In this document: positions 21,600-33,107 of the stretch, one piece after another
Numbering within the stretch: position 1 is the first letter of the stretch
How the letters are laid out: every line of letters begins with the position of its first letter
From: Candidatus Arsenophonus lipoptenae
GTDB lineage: Bacteria; Pseudomonadota; Gammaproteobacteria; Enterobacterales; Enterobacteriaceae
Direction: 5' to 3'
Length of the DNA stretch: 64,000 bases
Assembly (NCBI RefSeq): GCF_001534665.1
Contig: NZ_CP013920.1
Location: 1 to 64,000 of the forward strand
Program-made: the position numbers and the translations under genes
The notes under the pieces: generated by a model
What the model was told of the DNA's origin: nothing
Seen by the model: only the letters and a program-made list of their open reading frames with translations
Databases searched by the model: none

Positions 21600-21670
21600 A
21601 TTGAACTCCTTGACTGCTGCTTATAATTTTATGAATGAGAGATATCATAAAAATAAATTGAATTAATTAC

Positions 21671-24079
21671 TTACCAAATTTTACCTATATTAAATTGAAA
21701 TTCTTCAGATTGATCACCTTTGTATTTTTTTAATAATTTACTGTAAGAAAAAACTAACGGTCCAATTGGTGATATCCATTGGAATGATATTCCTGTTGAC
21801 ACTCTGATATTAGATGCTTTGCCATAATTAGGCATTCCTATTATCCAACTTTTTGGAGTATAATGCCAATTAGAATCCCAAACAGTACCTGCATCAATAA
21901 AAAAAGAAGTTCTAACTGAATTTTTATATTTTTTATTAATAAGTGGATTTGGTGTAATTAATTCTAATGAAGCTATTACCATAATATTGCCACCAATAGC
22001 ATCAGTAGATGGACTACCAGATTGAGGATTTATTTTTCCAGTAATCTTGTTTTGTTCAATATAAATGGCTTTAGGACCAATATTATTAGAACGGAAACCA
22101 CGTATAGTATTACTTCCACCAACATAAAAGTTTTCATAAAATGGTAATTCTTTGCCAGTAAAACCATTACTATAACCTAATTGTGTTCTATTTAATAAAA
22201 TCCATTCTTTATTTTCATCAATTGGATAATATTGTGATGTATCAATACGAATTTTATGATATTGGTTTTTTGAACCAGGAATAGTAATTTTACTATTAAT
22301 TAAAGTTTTATTTCCTAATGTTGGAAATAAACTACTATCCAAGTTATTATAACTCCAACCAAAATTAAGAGTAAGATCATTCACGTTATAGCATATTTTG
22401 TCATTAAAATTTAAAATTTTACCCATACTTTTTAAATAACGCCACATCCCAACTTGTGGTTTCATATCTGATAAAGCATTATGAATAAAACCATATCCAA
22501 GGCTGAAAAAAAAATTTTCACTTAAAGGAAAACTTAAGGTACTATTAATTCCATAAGTCTTATTATTATAGCGTGAAAGATAGGCATCTTTAGCACTAAA
22601 ATCATTATAAAACAAATTCCCATTTAAGTTTACTGAATTTATATTAAGGTAGGGATTTGTTAAAGATAGTTCAGAGCGAATCGAAGAATTATTTTTGCTT
22701 GCACTAATACCAAAAGAATTACCTGTGCCTAGCCAATTTTCTTGTTGAATACCAACTTTAAAACTAATACCACTTTCGCTACCAAAACCAAAACCAAAAT
22801 TCATAGAACCAGTATTACGTTCTTTAACTTTATATATAACATCAATTTGATCAGAAGTGCCAGGTACAGGTAACTTTTTTATATCAACTGACTCAAAAAA
22901 ACCAGTACGATTTAATCTTACTTTACCTAAATTAATTAAATTATCAGATAACAAGGAACCTTCCATTTGTCTTATTTCACGACGTAAAACAGAATCTTTA
23001 CTAATATGATTGCCTGAAAAATAAATTTGACGCACATAAAATCGGTTACCTGGATCAATGATAAATCGTAATTTAACCATTTTATTTTTATCATCTATGT
23101 CATGATTTATAATTATACTAGGATATGCATAACCATGAAAACTAAAAAAATTTTTAATTTTATTTTCTACTTTAGTGATTGCATTTACGTTATAAATTGA
23201 ATACGGTTTGATAGTTATCAATTTATTAATTTCATCATAAAATTTATCTATTTTTCCATTCAACTCAACATTAGATATGATATATCTATCTCCTTCTGTA
23301 ATATTGATAGTAATGTAAATATTTTTTTTATTAGGTGTTAAACTAATATTAGTAGAATTTATATTAAATTTAGCATAACCACGGTTTAAATAAAAATTAC
23401 TTAGTGCTTTTAAATCATCAATTAATTTTTGTTTTTGATATTTTTTATCAAAAATAAAATTCGACCAAGATATATTATCACTTAATTGAAAATTCCTTAC
23501 TAGTTCTCTAGTAGAGAATACTTTATTACCAATAATATTAATTTGTTGAATTTTAGTTGAAACACCTTCAATAAAGATTAATCTTAAATCTACACGATTA
23601 TAAGGTAATAAAGTAATTACAGTTTTCACTGTAGCATTATATTTGCCTATACTATAATAAAAATCTTCAAAATATTTTTTTATTTTTATCAAATTTTTAT
23701 TATTAAGAAATTCACCTACTTGGATGTTTAGGGACTGAAGATTTTGATTTAATAAATCTTTTGTAATTAATTTATTACCAGAATATGTAATATTAGCAAT
23801 AATTGGTTTTTCTTTTAATTTAATTATCAACGTATTTTTGTCACGTAAAATCTTAATATTCTCGAAATTTCCTATTGAAAATATGGATTTAATAGCATTA
23901 CTGATATCTTTGTTATCTATTTTATCTCCTATAAGAAAAGGTAGATTTAATAATACTGTATCAACAGAAATACGCTGAAGACCCTCAAAATGAATATCTT
24001 TTACTATAAATCCTTCTTTACTATATATATTATAGCTATGTAATAACAGCAATGTTATAAGAATTTTTTTTATTAACAT
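21671..24079 (-). CDS. bamA: outer-membrane assembly factor BamA
   Basis: Core of the BAM complex that folds and inserts outer-membrane proteins. The 802-residue product has a signal peptide, five POTRA domains (about 24-420) and a 16-strand barrel. The substrate-sensing loop motif appears as [16 protein letters not shown] (IRGF for the usual VRGF), and the C-terminal strand ends FQFNIGKIW rather than with the usual aromatic beta-signal. Length agrees with E. coli (810). POTRA domains are more diverged than the barrel. It is encoded between rseP and skp, the ancestral order. Confidence 0.97.
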   Translation of the reverse strand: MLIKKILITLLLLHSYNIYSKEGFIVKDIHFEGLQRISVDTVLLNLPFLIGDKIDNKDISNAIKSIFSIGNFENIKILRDKNTLIIKLKEKPIIANITYSGNKLITKDLLNQNLQSLNIQVGEFLNNKNLIKIKKYFEDFYYSIGKYNATVKTVITLLPYNRVDLRLIFIEGVSTKIQQINIIGNKVFSTRELVRNFQLSDNISWSNFIFDKKYQKQKLIDDLKALSNFYLNRGYAKFNINSTNISLTPNKKNIYITINITEGDRYIISNVELNGKIDKFYDEINKLITIKPYSIYNVNAITKVENKIKNFFSFHGYAYPSIIINHDIDDKNKMVKLRFIIDPGNRFYVRQIYFSGNHISKDSVLRREIRQMEGSLLSDNLINLGKVRLNRTGFFESVDIKKLPVPGTSDQIDVIYKVKERNTGSMNFGFGFGSESGISFKVGIQQENWLGTGNSFGISASKNNSSIRSELSLTNPYLNINSVNLNGNLFYNDFSAKDAYLSRYNNKTYGINSTLSFPLSENFFFSLGYGFIHNALSDMKPQVGMWRYLKSMGKILNFNDKICYNVNDLTLNFGWSYNNLDSSLFPTLGNKTLINSKITIPGSKNQYHKIRIDTSQYYPIDENKEWILLNRTQLGYSNGFTGKELPFYENFYVGGSNTIRGFRSNNIGPKAIYIEQNKITGKINPQSGSPSTDAIGGNIMVIASLELITPNPLINKKYKNSVRTSFFIDAGTVWDSNWHYTPKSWIIGMPNYGKASNIRVSTGISFQWISPIGPLVFSYSKLLKKYKGDQSEEFQFNIGKIW

Positions 24080-24121
24080 AGTTATAAATATTCCTAAATA
24101 ATGTATTATTACTAATAAAAT

Positions 24122-25471
24122 TTAAAGACGGGAAAAATCATTAAAAATTGCAAGCATCATTAATAATATCAATATAATAGCACCAATACGATAACTAATA
24201 TCTAGTATACGATTAGATATAGGAGATCCTTTGATTTTTTCTATTAATAAAAAAAGTAAATGACCACCATCTAATGTTGGTAATGGAATTAAATTAATAA
24301 TTCCTAAATTAATACTAATTAATCCAACAAACATAAAGTAATATACTAACCCAGACTCTGCAGAAATTCCTGCTCCTTTAGCAAAGGAAATAGGCCCACT
24401 TAAATTAGTTAATTTAATATCACCAGTAATAAGTTTGCTTATCATACTTAATGTAAATTTTATCATTTGCCAAGTTTTATTAAGTGCATGATAAAAAGCA
24501 GAAAACAAATTATATTGCTGTGTAATTTTATATTCATCTGGATATGGAATTATTGATAACTCAAGACCTGCAAATCCAATTTGCTTATTTTTTGTTATAT
24601 TTTTCGCTATAGGTGTTAATATTATTTGATGAATTTCACCTTGTCTATCAATAGACAATAATAAGGGAATATTAGGATTTTGTTTAATAAAACAGGATAC
24701 CGGATGCCAAGTATCTATAATTTGTTCATTTATTTTTATAATTTTATCTCCTATTTGTAATCCAGATAATTCTGCTGCTGAACCATCTTGTATTTTATGT
24801 ATAATAGGGTCTTGTTTAAGACTAATAGGCATAATGCCTAAAGATAAGATAGGATCTTGGGTATCTGGATCAAAATTCCATGACCTTAGGTCAATTGTTT
24901 TTTTTATCGGTTTTGAATGTCCAATTGGTAAAACTTTCATGATTAACTCTTTATTACCAATTTTACTAATTAAAGCTATTCTAGCAGAATTCCAATCATG
25001 AATTTCAATATCATCTATTGATTTTAATTCCATCCCCGGTTCAAAGCTTGCTTGAGCAGCTAGTGAATACTCTTGAATATCTGAAATTATAGGTTTAACT
25101 GAATTTACACCAAGAATAAAAACTAACCAATAAAGTAGCATGGATAATAAAAAATTAGCTATAGGTCCTGCACTAATCACTGCAATACGCTGACCGATTG
25201 TTTTATTATTGAAAGCTAAATGCATGTTTTCTGGTGTTATAATAGATACACGTTCATCTAGCATTTTTATATAGCCACCTAATGGAATAAGTGAGATAAC
25301 AAATTCTGTGCCGTATCGGTTTACACGCCATAAAATTTTTCCAAATCCAATTGAAAAACGTTCAACATGAATACCACAAAGCCTGGCTACATAAAAATGG
25401 CCAAATTCATGTACAATGACTAGTAAACTGGATGTAATAATAAATGCAGTTAGACTCCAAAGAAATTCCAT
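24122..25471 (-). CDS. rseP: site-2 intramembrane metalloprotease RseP
   Basis: Inner-membrane zinc protease that cuts RseA, and leftover signal peptides, inside the membrane. The start is set at 25471 (MEFLWSLTAF), which aligns with E. coli and has AAGGG 6 nt upstream; the frame runs 15 codons further upstream without homology. The 449 residues hold the HEFGH zinc motif, two PDZ domains in the periplasmic middle region, NLSGPISFAKGAG and the LDGGHLLF second motif. E. coli RseP is 450. Whether the sigma-E/RseA pathway is kept cannot be told from this window. Confidence 0.96.
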   Translation of the reverse strand: MEFLWSLTAFIITSSLLVIVHEFGHFYVARLCGIHVERFSIGFGKILWRVNRYGTEFVISLIPLGGYIKMLDERVSIITPENMHLAFNNKTIGQRIAVISAGPIANFLLSMLLYWLVFILGVNSVKPIISDIQEYSLAAQASFEPGMELKSIDDIEIHDWNSARIALISKIGNKELIMKVLPIGHSKPIKKTIDLRSWNFDPDTQDPILSLGIMPISLKQDPIIHKIQDGSAAELSGLQIGDKIIKINEQIIDTWHPVSCFIKQNPNIPLLLSIDRQGEIHQIILTPIAKNITKNKQIGFAGLELSIIPYPDEYKITQQYNLFSAFYHALNKTWQMIKFTLSMISKLITGDIKLTNLSGPISFAKGAGISAESGLVYYFMFVGLISINLGIINLIPLPTLDGGHLLFLLIEKIKGSPISNRILDISYRIGAIILILLMMLAIFNDFSRL

Positions 25472-25487
25472 TATATCCCTTAAATTT

Positions 25488-26360
25488 TTAAAAAAATAAT
25501 AATGATAATCCTGCAACAGGTATAGCTGCTGTCAAACTATCAATTCGATCTAATATTCCACCATGTCCTGGAATCAAATTACTACTGTCCTTTATACCAG
25601 ATTGACGTTTAAACATACTTTCAGTTAAATCACCAAAAATAGAAATAATTACAACAATTATAGAACAAAATAGTATATTTTTAGATATCATCAAGAAAGG
25701 AAAACACATATTAAATATCCATGCAACAAAATATGTCGTCAATATACCACCTATCGCACCCTCTAACGTTTTGCTAGGAGAAATTTTTACAGCTAATTTA
25801 TGTTTGCCAAATAAATAACCAAAAAAATAAGATCCAGTATCTACACTCCAAACTATTAACATTATATAAAGCACCCACCAAGCACCGATAAAATTATCAA
25901 TATAATAATCAATTGTTTTAATGACTAAAATTCCACAATAAAAAGGTAAAATAGTTAAAATACCAAATAATATTTTTAATGCTACTGATTTAGACCATAA
26001 TTTAGCAGAATTCGGAAAAGTTACTACTAATATTATTGCAAATAACCACCAAATTAATCCAGCTAATAAAATATAAAAAATTATAGGATTTTTTGTTAAT
26101 TGATTTAAATTTTTAAATGATAATTGCAAAAGCAATAAACAAAATCCAAAAAAAATAGCAGATATAATACGTGTAATTTGTGTTGTTAAGTTAATAAATT
26201 GACTCCATTCCCAGAATGCTATTGAGCAAATAATAATAATAACATAACCAAACCAGTTTAATGGTAAAAAAAATAGTATAACAATAACTAATGGAACAAA
26301 TGTGATAGCTGTAATTATACGGTAATTTAAGTTTAATAAAAACAGTTTCCTATTATTCAT
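25488..26360 (-). CDS. cdsA: phosphatidate cytidylyltransferase CdsA
   Basis: Makes CDP-diacylglycerol from phosphatidic acid and CTP, the branch point of phospholipid synthesis. Start chosen at 26360 (MNNRKLFLLNLNYRIITAITFVPLVI): it overlaps the uppS stop by 8 nt and gives 290 residues against 285 in E. coli; 43 more upstream codons are open but lie inside uppS. About eight membrane helices and the CDP-alcohol signature SxLKRxxxIKDxSxxxPGHGGxxDRxDS, seen here as SMFKRQSGIKDSSNLIPGHG followed by GILDRIDSL. The next gene rseP starts 16 nt further on. Confidence 0.95.
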   Translation of the reverse strand: MNNRKLFLLNLNYRIITAITFVPLVIVILFFLPLNWFGYVIIIICSIAFWEWSQFINLTTQITRIISAIFFGFCLLLLQLSFKNLNQLTKNPIIFYILLAGLIWWLFAIILVVTFPNSAKLWSKSVALKILFGILTILPFYCGILVIKTIDYYIDNFIGAWWVLYIMLIVWSVDTGSYFFGYLFGKHKLAVKISPSKTLEGAIGGILTTYFVAWIFNMCFPFLMISKNILFCSIIVVIISIFGDLTESMFKRQSGIKDSSNLIPGHGGILDRIDSLTAAIPVAGLSLLFF

Positions 26361-27102
26361 GGATATCATCAGGAATAGTATTACCAAAACGTCGATCACG
26401 TTGATTAAATGATAAAATAGCACTTTTGAACACTGCCTCATCAAAATCAGGCCAAAGAACATCTGTAAAATAAAATTCAGAATAAGCAATCTGCCATAAA
26501 AGAAAATTACTAATACGATATTCTTTCCCAGTTCTAATAACTAAATCGACGGTTGGCTGATCGTGTAAGCTAATAAATTCATTTACACTATCTTCATTAA
26601 TATGTTCTGGTAACAACAGACCGGATTTAATTTTTTCAGCAATAAGTTGTATTGCATTAGTAATATCCCATCTACCACCATAGTTAGCAGCAATATTAAG
26701 TTGTAATCCAGTATTATGGATAGTTAAATTAATGGCATGTTTAATTCTATTTTGTAATTTAGGTTTAAATCTACTGATATCACCAATAATATTTAATTTC
26801 ACATTATGAATGTTTAAATTTTCTACTTCATCATTTAAAAATAAAGCAAATATTTCCATTAAATTACTAACCTCATTATCTGTTCTACTCCAATTTTCAC
26901 TACTAAAAGCATATAAAGTCAAAGACTGAATTTCATTTTTAATAGCAAATTGAACAGCTTTTTGTACAGCTTCGGTACCTGCTAAATGACCCTTAATTCT
27001 TAACTTTCCATGTTTTTTTGCCCAACGTCCATTACCATCCATAATAATAGCAACATGCTTTGGTATCCTGTGTTGTGAACTATTATCATACATAAATTTC
27101 AT
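26353..27102 (-). CDS. uppS: undecaprenyl diphosphate synthase UppS
   Basis: Cis-prenyltransferase that makes the C55 lipid carrier used for peptidoglycan and other surface polymers. The 249-residue product keeps HVAIIMDGNGRWAKK with the catalytic aspartate, LTLYAFSSENW, LNIAANYGGRWDI, DLVIRTG and RISNFLLWQIAYSEFYFTDVLWPDF. A Met three codons in (27093) is an alternative start; AAGGAA precedes the first. It overlaps cdsA and is 188 bp downstream of dxr, whose pathway supplies its substrate. Confidence 0.97.
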   Translation of the reverse strand: MKFMYDNSSQHRIPKHVAIIMDGNGRWAKKHGKLRIKGHLAGTEAVQKAVQFAIKNEIQSLTLYAFSSENWSRTDNEVSNLMEIFALFLNDEVENLNIHNVKLNIIGDISRFKPKLQNRIKHAINLTIHNTGLQLNIAANYGGRWDITNAIQLIAEKIKSGLLLPEHINEDSVNEFISLHDQPTVDLVIRTGKEYRISNFLLWQIAYSEFYFTDVLWPDFDEAVFKSAILSFNQRDRRFGNTIPDDIHE

Positions 27103-27290
27103 GCCAAAAAATTCCTTTACTATAACTTAATAGTATAGCTAATTTTTATAAAATATTTTAATAAAAAATTATTTAATACAATAAAAATGATTTTTTTATG
27201 CTTTATAGATACTTCTTAACACATTTTATTGCATAAATTTAAATAGGATACATTATATAAAATAAACAATTAGATATCAAAATCACTTGA

Positions 27291-28493
27291 TTAATAAAAT
27301 ATTGTTAATGTTTTAATATAATTAATTGCCATTTGACGTGCTTCATTATCAATTTCTAATACTGTATCAATACTATCAGGTTCAGATATATTTAACTTCT
27401 CTACTATATTTAAATTAACTTGTGCGATGTCAGTAAATCGGAGTTTTCCGGATAAAAATGCAGCAACAGATACCTCATTTGCAGCATTTAAAATTGTAGT
27501 TGCTGCTTGTCCATATCGACAGGCCTCAATTGCCAATTTTAAGCATGGATATCTTTGATAATCTGGGGCAATAAACGTTAATGAGGATACTTTTTTAAAA
27601 TCAAGAAAATCAGCACCTGAAGGAATACGATCTGGGTAAGCCATACTATAAGAAATAGGAGTTCTCATATCTGGCATTCCTAATTGAGCTATAATACTTC
27701 CATCTCGATATTTTACCATAGAGTGAATAATAGATTGAGGATGAATAATTAATTCAATTTGTTCTGCTGACGCATTGAAAAAATACTTTGCCTCGATATA
27801 TTCAAGACCTTTATTCATCATAGTTGCTGAATCAACAGAAATCTTACGTCCCATAGACCAATTAGGATGCTGACATGCATCATTAACAGTCATATATTTA
27901 AGAGAAGAAAGTGGGATTTCACGGAATGGACCTCCAGATCCTGTTAATACAATGCATTTTATTCCATATTGTTTAAGATTTACAAAACCTAAATTACACT
28001 GAATCTCAGTAGGTAAACTTTGAAATATAGCATTATGTTCACTATCAATAGGAAGTACTTGAGCTTTATATTTTTTTATTGCATCGAAAAATAGTTGACC
28101 ACTAGTAATTAGTGATTCTTTATTAGCTAATAAAATTCTTTTTCCTTTCTTTATAGCAGCTAATGTTGGTACTAAACCAGCAATTCCAGTTATTGCTGAC
28201 ATTACTTGATCGACATTCTCTAATGAAGCTAGTTCATAAATTCCATTTTTACCAGATAAAACTTCAGTTTGGCATCCATGTTTTTTTAATATGCTTCTAA
28301 GATTATTAGCTGATTTTTCATCTGACATTGCAGCATATTTTGGATAAAATTCCAAGCATTGTTTAACCATAGTAGCCACATTTTTATTTGCAACTAATGC
28401 AATAATTTTAAATTTTTCTGGATTTTCTTTAACTACTGATAGTGTGGTTTTACCAATTGAACCCGTCGATCCTAAAATTGTCAGACGTATCAT
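27291..28493 (-). CDS. dxr: 1-deoxy-D-xylulose 5-phosphate reductoisomerase
   Basis: Second step of the MEP isoprenoid pathway: NADPH-dependent conversion of DXP to MEP. The 400 residues include the N-terminal Rossmann motif [25 protein letters not shown], the metal/substrate-binding [41 protein letters not shown] and [11 protein letters not shown]. coli Dxr is 398. The gene shows that the cell makes its own isoprenoids for undecaprenyl phosphate and quinone. Confidence 0.97.
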   Translation of the reverse strand: MIRLTILGSTGSIGKTTLSVVKENPEKFKIIALVANKNVATMVKQCLEFYPKYAAMSDEKSANNLRSILKKHGCQTEVLSGKNGIYELASLENVDQVMSAITGIAGLVPTLAAIKKGKRILLANKESLITSGQLFFDAIKKYKAQVLPIDSEHNAIFQSLPTEIQCNLGFVNLKQYGIKCIVLTGSGGPFREIPLSSLKYMTVNDACQHPNWSMGRKISVDSATMMNKGLEYIEAKYFFNASAEQIELIIHPQSIIHSMVKYRDGSIIAQLGMPDMRTPISYSMAYPDRIPSGADFLDFKKVSSLTFIAPDYQRYPCLKLAIEACRYGQAATTILNAANEVSVAAFLSGKLRFTDIAQVNLNIVEKLNISEPDSIDTVLEIDNEARQMAINYIKTLTIFY

Positions 28494-28586
28494 CGTGATA
28501 TATTATATGCTCTTTTTTATTTTTAAAAAGGATTATACTTTACTTAATATTGAATACTACAAATAAATTGAATAATATAACAAAAT

Positions 28587-29144
28587 TTAAAATATCATTA
28601 ATTCTTTTTCTTTTTCTTCACTAATATGACCAATTATTTTAATAAAATTATTAGTTAATTTTTGAATTTCATCTTGTGCACATCGTTCATTATCTTCACT
28701 AATTTCTTTATTTTTTAATAGTATTTTTAGTTTTATATTTGCATCACGTCGTAACCTACGAATAGATATTCGTCTTTTTTCAGCATCATTATGCAATATT
28801 TTTATTAAATTTTTTCGTCTTTCTTCTGTTAATGGTGGGAATGATACACGTATCAAAGATCTTTTAGAAAAAGGATTAAGGCCTAAACATGATGACATAA
28901 TAGCTTTTTCTACTGCTGGAACTAAAGTAGGATCAAAAACAGTAATAGCTAGTGTACGTGAATCCTCAGTAATGATATTTGCTAACTGATGTAATTTTTT
29001 TGTACTACCATAACATTTTATCATTAAACCATATAACAAATTTGGTGAGGCTCTATTAGTGCGCATTTTATTGATTTGATTTTTAAATGCTTCAATGTCT
29101 TTTTCCATACTTTCTTGAGTATATTGTTTTATTGCAGTAATCAC
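28587..29144 (-). CDS. frr: ribosome recycling factor
   Basis: Splits post-termination ribosomes with EF-G. The 185 residues match the E. coli length and form the usual three-helix bundle with an inserted beta domain: [35 protein letters not shown]-like [19 protein letters not shown] with the key arginine, and [20 protein letters not shown]. It stands between pyrH and dxr as in E. coli, with spacers of 173 and 93 bp that are larger than in free-living relatives. Confidence 0.96.
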   Translation of the reverse strand: MITAIKQYTQESMEKDIEAFKNQINKMRTNRASPNLLYGLMIKCYGSTKKLHQLANIITEDSRTLAITVFDPTLVPAVEKAIMSSCLGLNPFSKRSLIRVSFPPLTEERRKNLIKILHNDAEKRRISIRRLRRDANIKLKILLKNKEISEDNERCAQDEIQKLTNNFIKIIGHISEEKEKELMIF

Positions 29145-29317
29145 ACGTAAATCCTTAATAAATTAGTTATATAGTTAAAAATAAAATATTTACTTACTTA
29201 ATTTTAAACTAAGATAGTCTTAATTAATTTTTAAAATTTAATAAGTTGATAACTTAATACTGTTATAAACTAACACAATACACAGATATTTTATATTATC
29301 TCTATAACTCAAATTAA

Positions 29318-30046
29318 TTAATCCCGAACAATTAATGTTCCTTTATTTTCACCTATTATAATTTTACCTAATGTACCAGGTTTATTTATATTAAAAATAC
29401 GAATAGGTAAATTATGATCACGAGCTAAAGTAAATGATGTTAAGTCCATTACTTTTAATTTACGGTTTAACACTTCCTGATAAGTTAGTTTTTTATAAAG
29501 AATTGCATCTGTACTTTTTGAAGGATCAGAAGAATAAACACCATCAACTTTAGTTCCTTTTAAAACAATATCAGCTTTAATTTCTATACCACGTAGACAA
29601 GCAGCTAAATCTGTTGTAAAATAAGCATTGCCAGTGCCAGCAGAAAAAATAACAACTTTGCCATCACGCAGCAACTTTATAGCATCAATCCAACTATAAC
29701 TGTCACATATGCCATTTAATGGCACTGCTGACATAAGGTTAGCATTTACATATAAACGATGTAAGGCATCACGCATTGCTAACCCGTTTATTATTGTTGC
29801 CAACATGCCCATATGATCACTAATCACCTGATTCATACCATTATTAGCTAAATCTGAACCACGAAATAAATTTCCACCTCCGATAACTACACCTACTTGT
29901 ATAGATAATTTTATCAAATCTTTAATTTCTTGAGCTATACGATTTAAATTATTTGCATCGATATTAATACCGTCTGAGCCTTGTAAGGCTTCACCACTAA
30001 TTTTAAGTAAAATACGTTTATATGATCTTCGTTTATCTATTATCAT
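29318..30046 (-). CDS. pyrH: UMP kinase PyrH
   Basis: Phosphorylates UMP to UDP, hexameric amino-acid-kinase fold. Start placed at the ATG at 30046; the frame opens one codon earlier with TTG. The 242 residues contain [77 protein letters not shown] and the C-terminal GENKGTLI. Essentially full length (241 in E. coli). It works downstream of PyrF, also in this window, in pyrimidine supply. Confidence 0.97.
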   Translation of the reverse strand: MIIDKRRSYKRILLKISGEALQGSDGINIDANNLNRIAQEIKDLIKLSIQVGVVIGGGNLFRGSDLANNGMNQVISDHMGMLATIINGLAMRDALHRLYVNANLMSAVPLNGICDSYSWIDAIKLLRDGKVVIFSAGTGNAYFTTDLAACLRGIEIKADIVLKGTKVDGVYSSDPSKSTDAILYKKLTYQEVLNRKLKVMDLTSFTLARDHNLPIRIFNINKPGTLGKIIIGENKGTLIVRD

Positions 30047-30175
30047 CAAATTTTACCCTAAAAAATCACTAAAATTTAGTTTAAAATTTATATATAATAA
30101 CTTAGGTATTATAATAAAATAGTAATCTTAAAATTAATTATAATTTTATTTCTATCTTTGAAAATAATATTATTA

Positions 30176-30991
30176 TTATCTTTGATCTTTGATACCTTCA
30201 CCAAGTTCAAAATTAATAAAATTAATTACTCTTGCATTTTGTTCTGTCAATAATAAACCAACTGTTTTCTTTTGATCCATAATAAATTGTTGGCTAGTTA
30301 AACAAATATTGTTTATAAATTTATTCATACGTCCAATAACTATTTTTTCTGCTATTTCATTAGTTTTTCCAGATTTCATTGCAATATCTAATTGAATTTG
30401 ATGTTCATGAGAAATTACACTTTCTGGAATATCTGATGGTGTAATGTATTCTGGTTTACTTGCAGCTATATGCATAGCAATTTTTTTAACTAACTCATCA
30501 TCAGCATTTTCAGCAGAAACTAGTACTCCAATACGAAACCTATGTAAATAACAACCAATTTTTTCACCTTCTAATATTTCAATTCGTCGAATATTAATAT
30601 TTTCACCAGTTTTTGCGATCATTTCTATACGTTGTTCTTCGAATTGTTTTTTTAATTCACTTATTTTAAATATTTTATTCAAAATAACAAATTTTAGTAT
30701 TTCATGACCAAATGATAAAAAATTACTATTTTTAGCCATAAAATCAGTTTCACAATTTAACTCAATCAATGCACCTAGTTTTCTATCCATAGAAACTTCT
30801 CCTATAACTACTCCTTCCGTAACAAGTCGAATAGCTTTTTTAGCGGCACTTGTTTGACCTAATTTTCGCATATTATTAATAGCTAATTTAATATCTCCAT
30901 TAGCTTCAATTAATGCTTTTTTACATTTTATAACACCTACACCAGTAAGTTCACGTAATGTTTTAACTAAATCAGTAGTAATTTTAAACAT
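30176..30991 (-). CDS. tsf: translation elongation factor Ts
   Basis: Guanine nucleotide exchange factor for EF-Tu. Residues 1-55 form the UBA-like N domain ([22 protein letters not shown]), followed by the core with the EF-Tu-contacting [10 protein letters not shown] and [16 protein letters not shown]. The 271-residue product ends at GEGIKDQR, whereas E. coli continues to 283; the C-terminal helical module is shortened. It is downstream of rpsB by 163 bp, the standard operon. Confidence 0.96.
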   Translation of the reverse strand: MFKITTDLVKTLRELTGVGVIKCKKALIEANGDIKLAINNMRKLGQTSAAKKAIRLVTEGVVIGEVSMDRKLGALIELNCETDFMAKNSNFLSFGHEILKFVILNKIFKISELKKQFEEQRIEMIAKTGENINIRRIEILEGEKIGCYLHRFRIGVLVSAENADDELVKKIAMHIAASKPEYITPSDIPESVISHEHQIQLDIAMKSGKTNEIAEKIVIGRMNKFINNICLTSQQFIMDQKKTVGLLLTEQNARVINFINFELGEGIKDQR

Positions 30992-31154
30992 TTAACTTAT
31001 TCCTTAATTCATAAAATTATAAAAATTTTATCTTCAATAAAAAGGAATTTATTATACTAATAAAAAATAAGCAAATATAACATTATATATATTTTTTTAG
31101 TTAATATATTCAAAGTATTATATGAATAATATGAAATTATTTTAATAAAATTTT

Positions 31155-31838
31155 TTATTGAGTATAACCTTCATGAATAGCTTTAACTACAGCATCAAGA
31201 TATAATTTTACTGCACGAATTGCATCATCATTACCTGGAATAATATAATCAATCCCATCCGGATTAGCATTAGTATCTACAATTGCAAATACAGGTATCC
31301 CTAAATTATTCGCCTCTTTTATAGCAATATGTTCATATTCAGCATCTATAACAAATAAAGAATCTGGCAATCCTCCCATATCTTTAATACCACCCAAACT
31401 ATTTTCTAATTTATTAAGTTCCCGAGTACGTATTAATGCTTCTTTTTTTGTTAATTTATTAAATGTACCATTTTTAGATTGTTCTTCTAAATCCTTTAGA
31501 CGCTTAATAGATTGACGAACAGTCTTCCAATTGGTCAACATACCACCTAACCAACGATGATTAACAAAATACTGATCACAACTATTAGCAGCTTCTTTTA
31601 TAGCTTCACTTGCTGCACGTTTAGTGCCAACAAATAAAATTTTTCCTTTTCTTGAAGCAATTTTAGTCAATTCAGATAATATCTTATTAAACATTACTAC
31701 AGTTTTTTCTAAATTAATAATATGTACTTTATTACGTACACCAAATATATAAGGTTTCATCTTTGGATTCCAATAACGAGTTTGATGACCAAAGTGAACA
31801 CCTGCCTTCAGCATATCGCGTATGGAAATAGTTACCAT
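31155..31838 (-). CDS. rpsB: 30S ribosomal protein S2
   Basis: Small-subunit protein S2, late assembling and needed to bind S1. The 227 residues keep [19 protein letters not shown], the coiled-coil insert, [46 protein letters not shown] and the [19 protein letters not shown] segment. It lacks about 14 residues of the acidic C-terminal tail present in E. coli (241). GAGG precedes the start. The leader region upstream probably carries S2 autoregulation (see the hairpin at 31871-31884). Confidence 0.97.
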   Translation of the reverse strand: MVTISIRDMLKAGVHFGHQTRYWNPKMKPYIFGVRNKVHIINLEKTVVMFNKILSELTKIASRKGKILFVGTKRAASEAIKEAANSCDQYFVNHRWLGGMLTNWKTVRQSIKRLKDLEEQSKNGTFNKLTKKEALIRTRELNKLENSLGGIKDMGGLPDSLFVIDAEYEHIAIKEANNLGIPVFAIVDTNANPDGIDYIIPGNDDAIRAVKLYLDAVVKAIHEGYTQ

Positions 31839-31870
31839 CTAAACCTCTATAAAATATGTTAGTAAATTAT

Positions 31871-31884
31871 GCTTATTTCTAAGC
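31871..31884 (-). promoter_or_regulatory. GNRA-capped hairpin in the rpsB leader
   Basis: On the minus strand the message contains GCTTA-GAAA-TAAGC, a perfect 5-bp stem with a GAAA tetraloop, about 33 nt before the rpsB start. The rpsB leader of gammaproteobacteria (Rfam t44 family) carries structured RNA that S2 binds to repress itself; a conserved hairpin here would be in keeping with that. The assignment is by position and shape only. Confidence 0.35.
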
Positions 31885-32248
31885 TGATTGTATGTATTCT
31901 TAATAATTTTTAATATTAATAATAGGATAAAAATGTTTTTACATTATAAATAAAATTAATTTTCTTTTAAATTTATTTACTTAATCTTTTTTTAAATTAC
32001 ATTTTTTAATTACATACAAAAAAGTATTCTTTATCATAAAATATGATAGTATACTACATATAAAATTATGTATAGTTATCTTTTTATGTAGCATGTAGCT
32101 AATGAATAATACAACACCTATTAAAACTTTAAAAGTTATAAATACATATATAAAATATTTTTAGTTTCATTACTGTTTTTATAAAAAAATTAGATATTTT
32201 TAAATAACAATACATAATTATTATAATATGTAACTCTAAATATCTAAT

Positions 32249-32294
32249 TAATAATTTCATTTAATAATTTCATTAGCCTAGGCATTAGCCTAGG
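32249..32294. repeat. two consecutive tandem duplications before map
   Basis: A 13-bp unit (TAATAATTTCATT) occurs twice in tandem at 32249-32261 and 32262-32274, and a 12-bp unit (CATTAGCCTAGG) occurs twice in tandem at 32271-32282 and 32283-32294. The second unit contains the palindrome CCTAGG and the only AGG close to the map start (32310), so the duplication may affect its ribosome binding. Confidence 0.85.
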
Positions 32295-32309
32295 ATAAAA
32301 TAATATGGT

Positions 32310-33107
32310 ATGGCTATTTCAATTAAAACTGAAGATGATATTCAAAAAATGCGAATTGCTGGATATTTAGCAGCAGAAGTTTTAGAAATGATTGAACCTT
32401 ACATAAAACCTGGTATTTCTACCGGTGAAATTGATCGTATCTGTCATTCACATATTGTAAAAAAACAAAAAGCTATTCCAGCTTGTTTAAATTATCACGG
32501 ATTCCCTAAATCTATCTGTACCTCAGTTAACGATGTTATTTGTCATGGTATTCCTAGTGATGAAAAAATTTTAAAAGAAGGAGATATTATTAATATTGAT
32601 GTCACCGTTATCAAAAATGGATTTCATGGCGATACATCTAAGATGTTTATTGTTGGTAAACCAACCATTCAAGGTGAGAGATTGTGTAAAATAACACAAG
32701 AAAGCTTATATATTGCTTTAAAAATAGTTAAACCTGGTATTCGTTTAAGAATGATAGGCAGAGTAATTCAGCAATTTATTAAAAACCATAAATTTTCTAT
32801 TGTACGTGAGTATTGTGGACATGGTATAGGCAAATTTTTTCATGAAGAACCTCAAGTATTACATTATGATGCTTATGATGGAGGAGTTATTTTACAAAAA
32901 AATATGACCTTTACTATAGAACCAATGATTAATACAGGAGATCATCGTGTTAGAGTAATGAAAGATGGCTGGACAGTAAAAACAAAAGATAGAGGTTTGT
33001 CAGCACAATACGAGCATACTTTAGCTGTTACTAATAATGGATGTGAAATTTTCACTTTACGAAAAGAAGAAGAACAATTTATTTCAGCTATTATGAATAA
33101 TAAATAA
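32310..33107 (+). CDS. map: methionine aminopeptidase type I
   Basis: Removes the initiator methionine from nascent proteins; essential dimetal enzyme. The 265-residue product starts MAISIKTEDDIQKMR as in E. coli (264). The metal ligands are in place: DVTVIKNGFHGDTSKMF (two aspartates), EYCGHGIGKFFHEEPQVLHY (histidine), FTIEPMI and SAQYEHTLAV (glutamates). It diverges from rpsB, the conserved arrangement; glnD and dapD, which follow map in E. coli, are not here. Confidence 0.97.
   Translation: MAISIKTEDDIQKMRIAGYLAAEVLEMIEPYIKPGISTGEIDRICHSHIVKKQKAIPACLNYHGFPKSICTSVNDVICHGIPSDEKILKEGDIINIDVTVIKNGFHGDTSKMFIVGKPTIQGERLCKITQESLYIALKIVKPGIRLRMIGRVIQQFIKNHKFSIVREYCGHGIGKFFHEEPQVLHYDAYDGGVILQKNMTFTIEPMINTGDHRVRVMKDGWTVKTKDRGLSAQYEHTLAVTNNGCEIFTLRKEEEQFISAIMNNK

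Larger units (their letters stand above)
31839..32309. other. divergent promoter region between rpsB and map
   Basis: About 470 bp that must hold the leader and promoter of rpsB-tsf (minus) and the promoter of map (plus). I see a TATAAT box on the minus strand near 31946-31951 but no convincing -35 partner, a GAAA-capped hairpin in the rpsB leader, and two adjacent tandem duplications just before map. No gene is visible. Confidence 0.6.

Noticed and set aside
26361-26489. 43-codon N-terminal extension of cdsA
   Set aside because: Lies wholly inside uppS in another frame and would make the protein much longer than any homologue.
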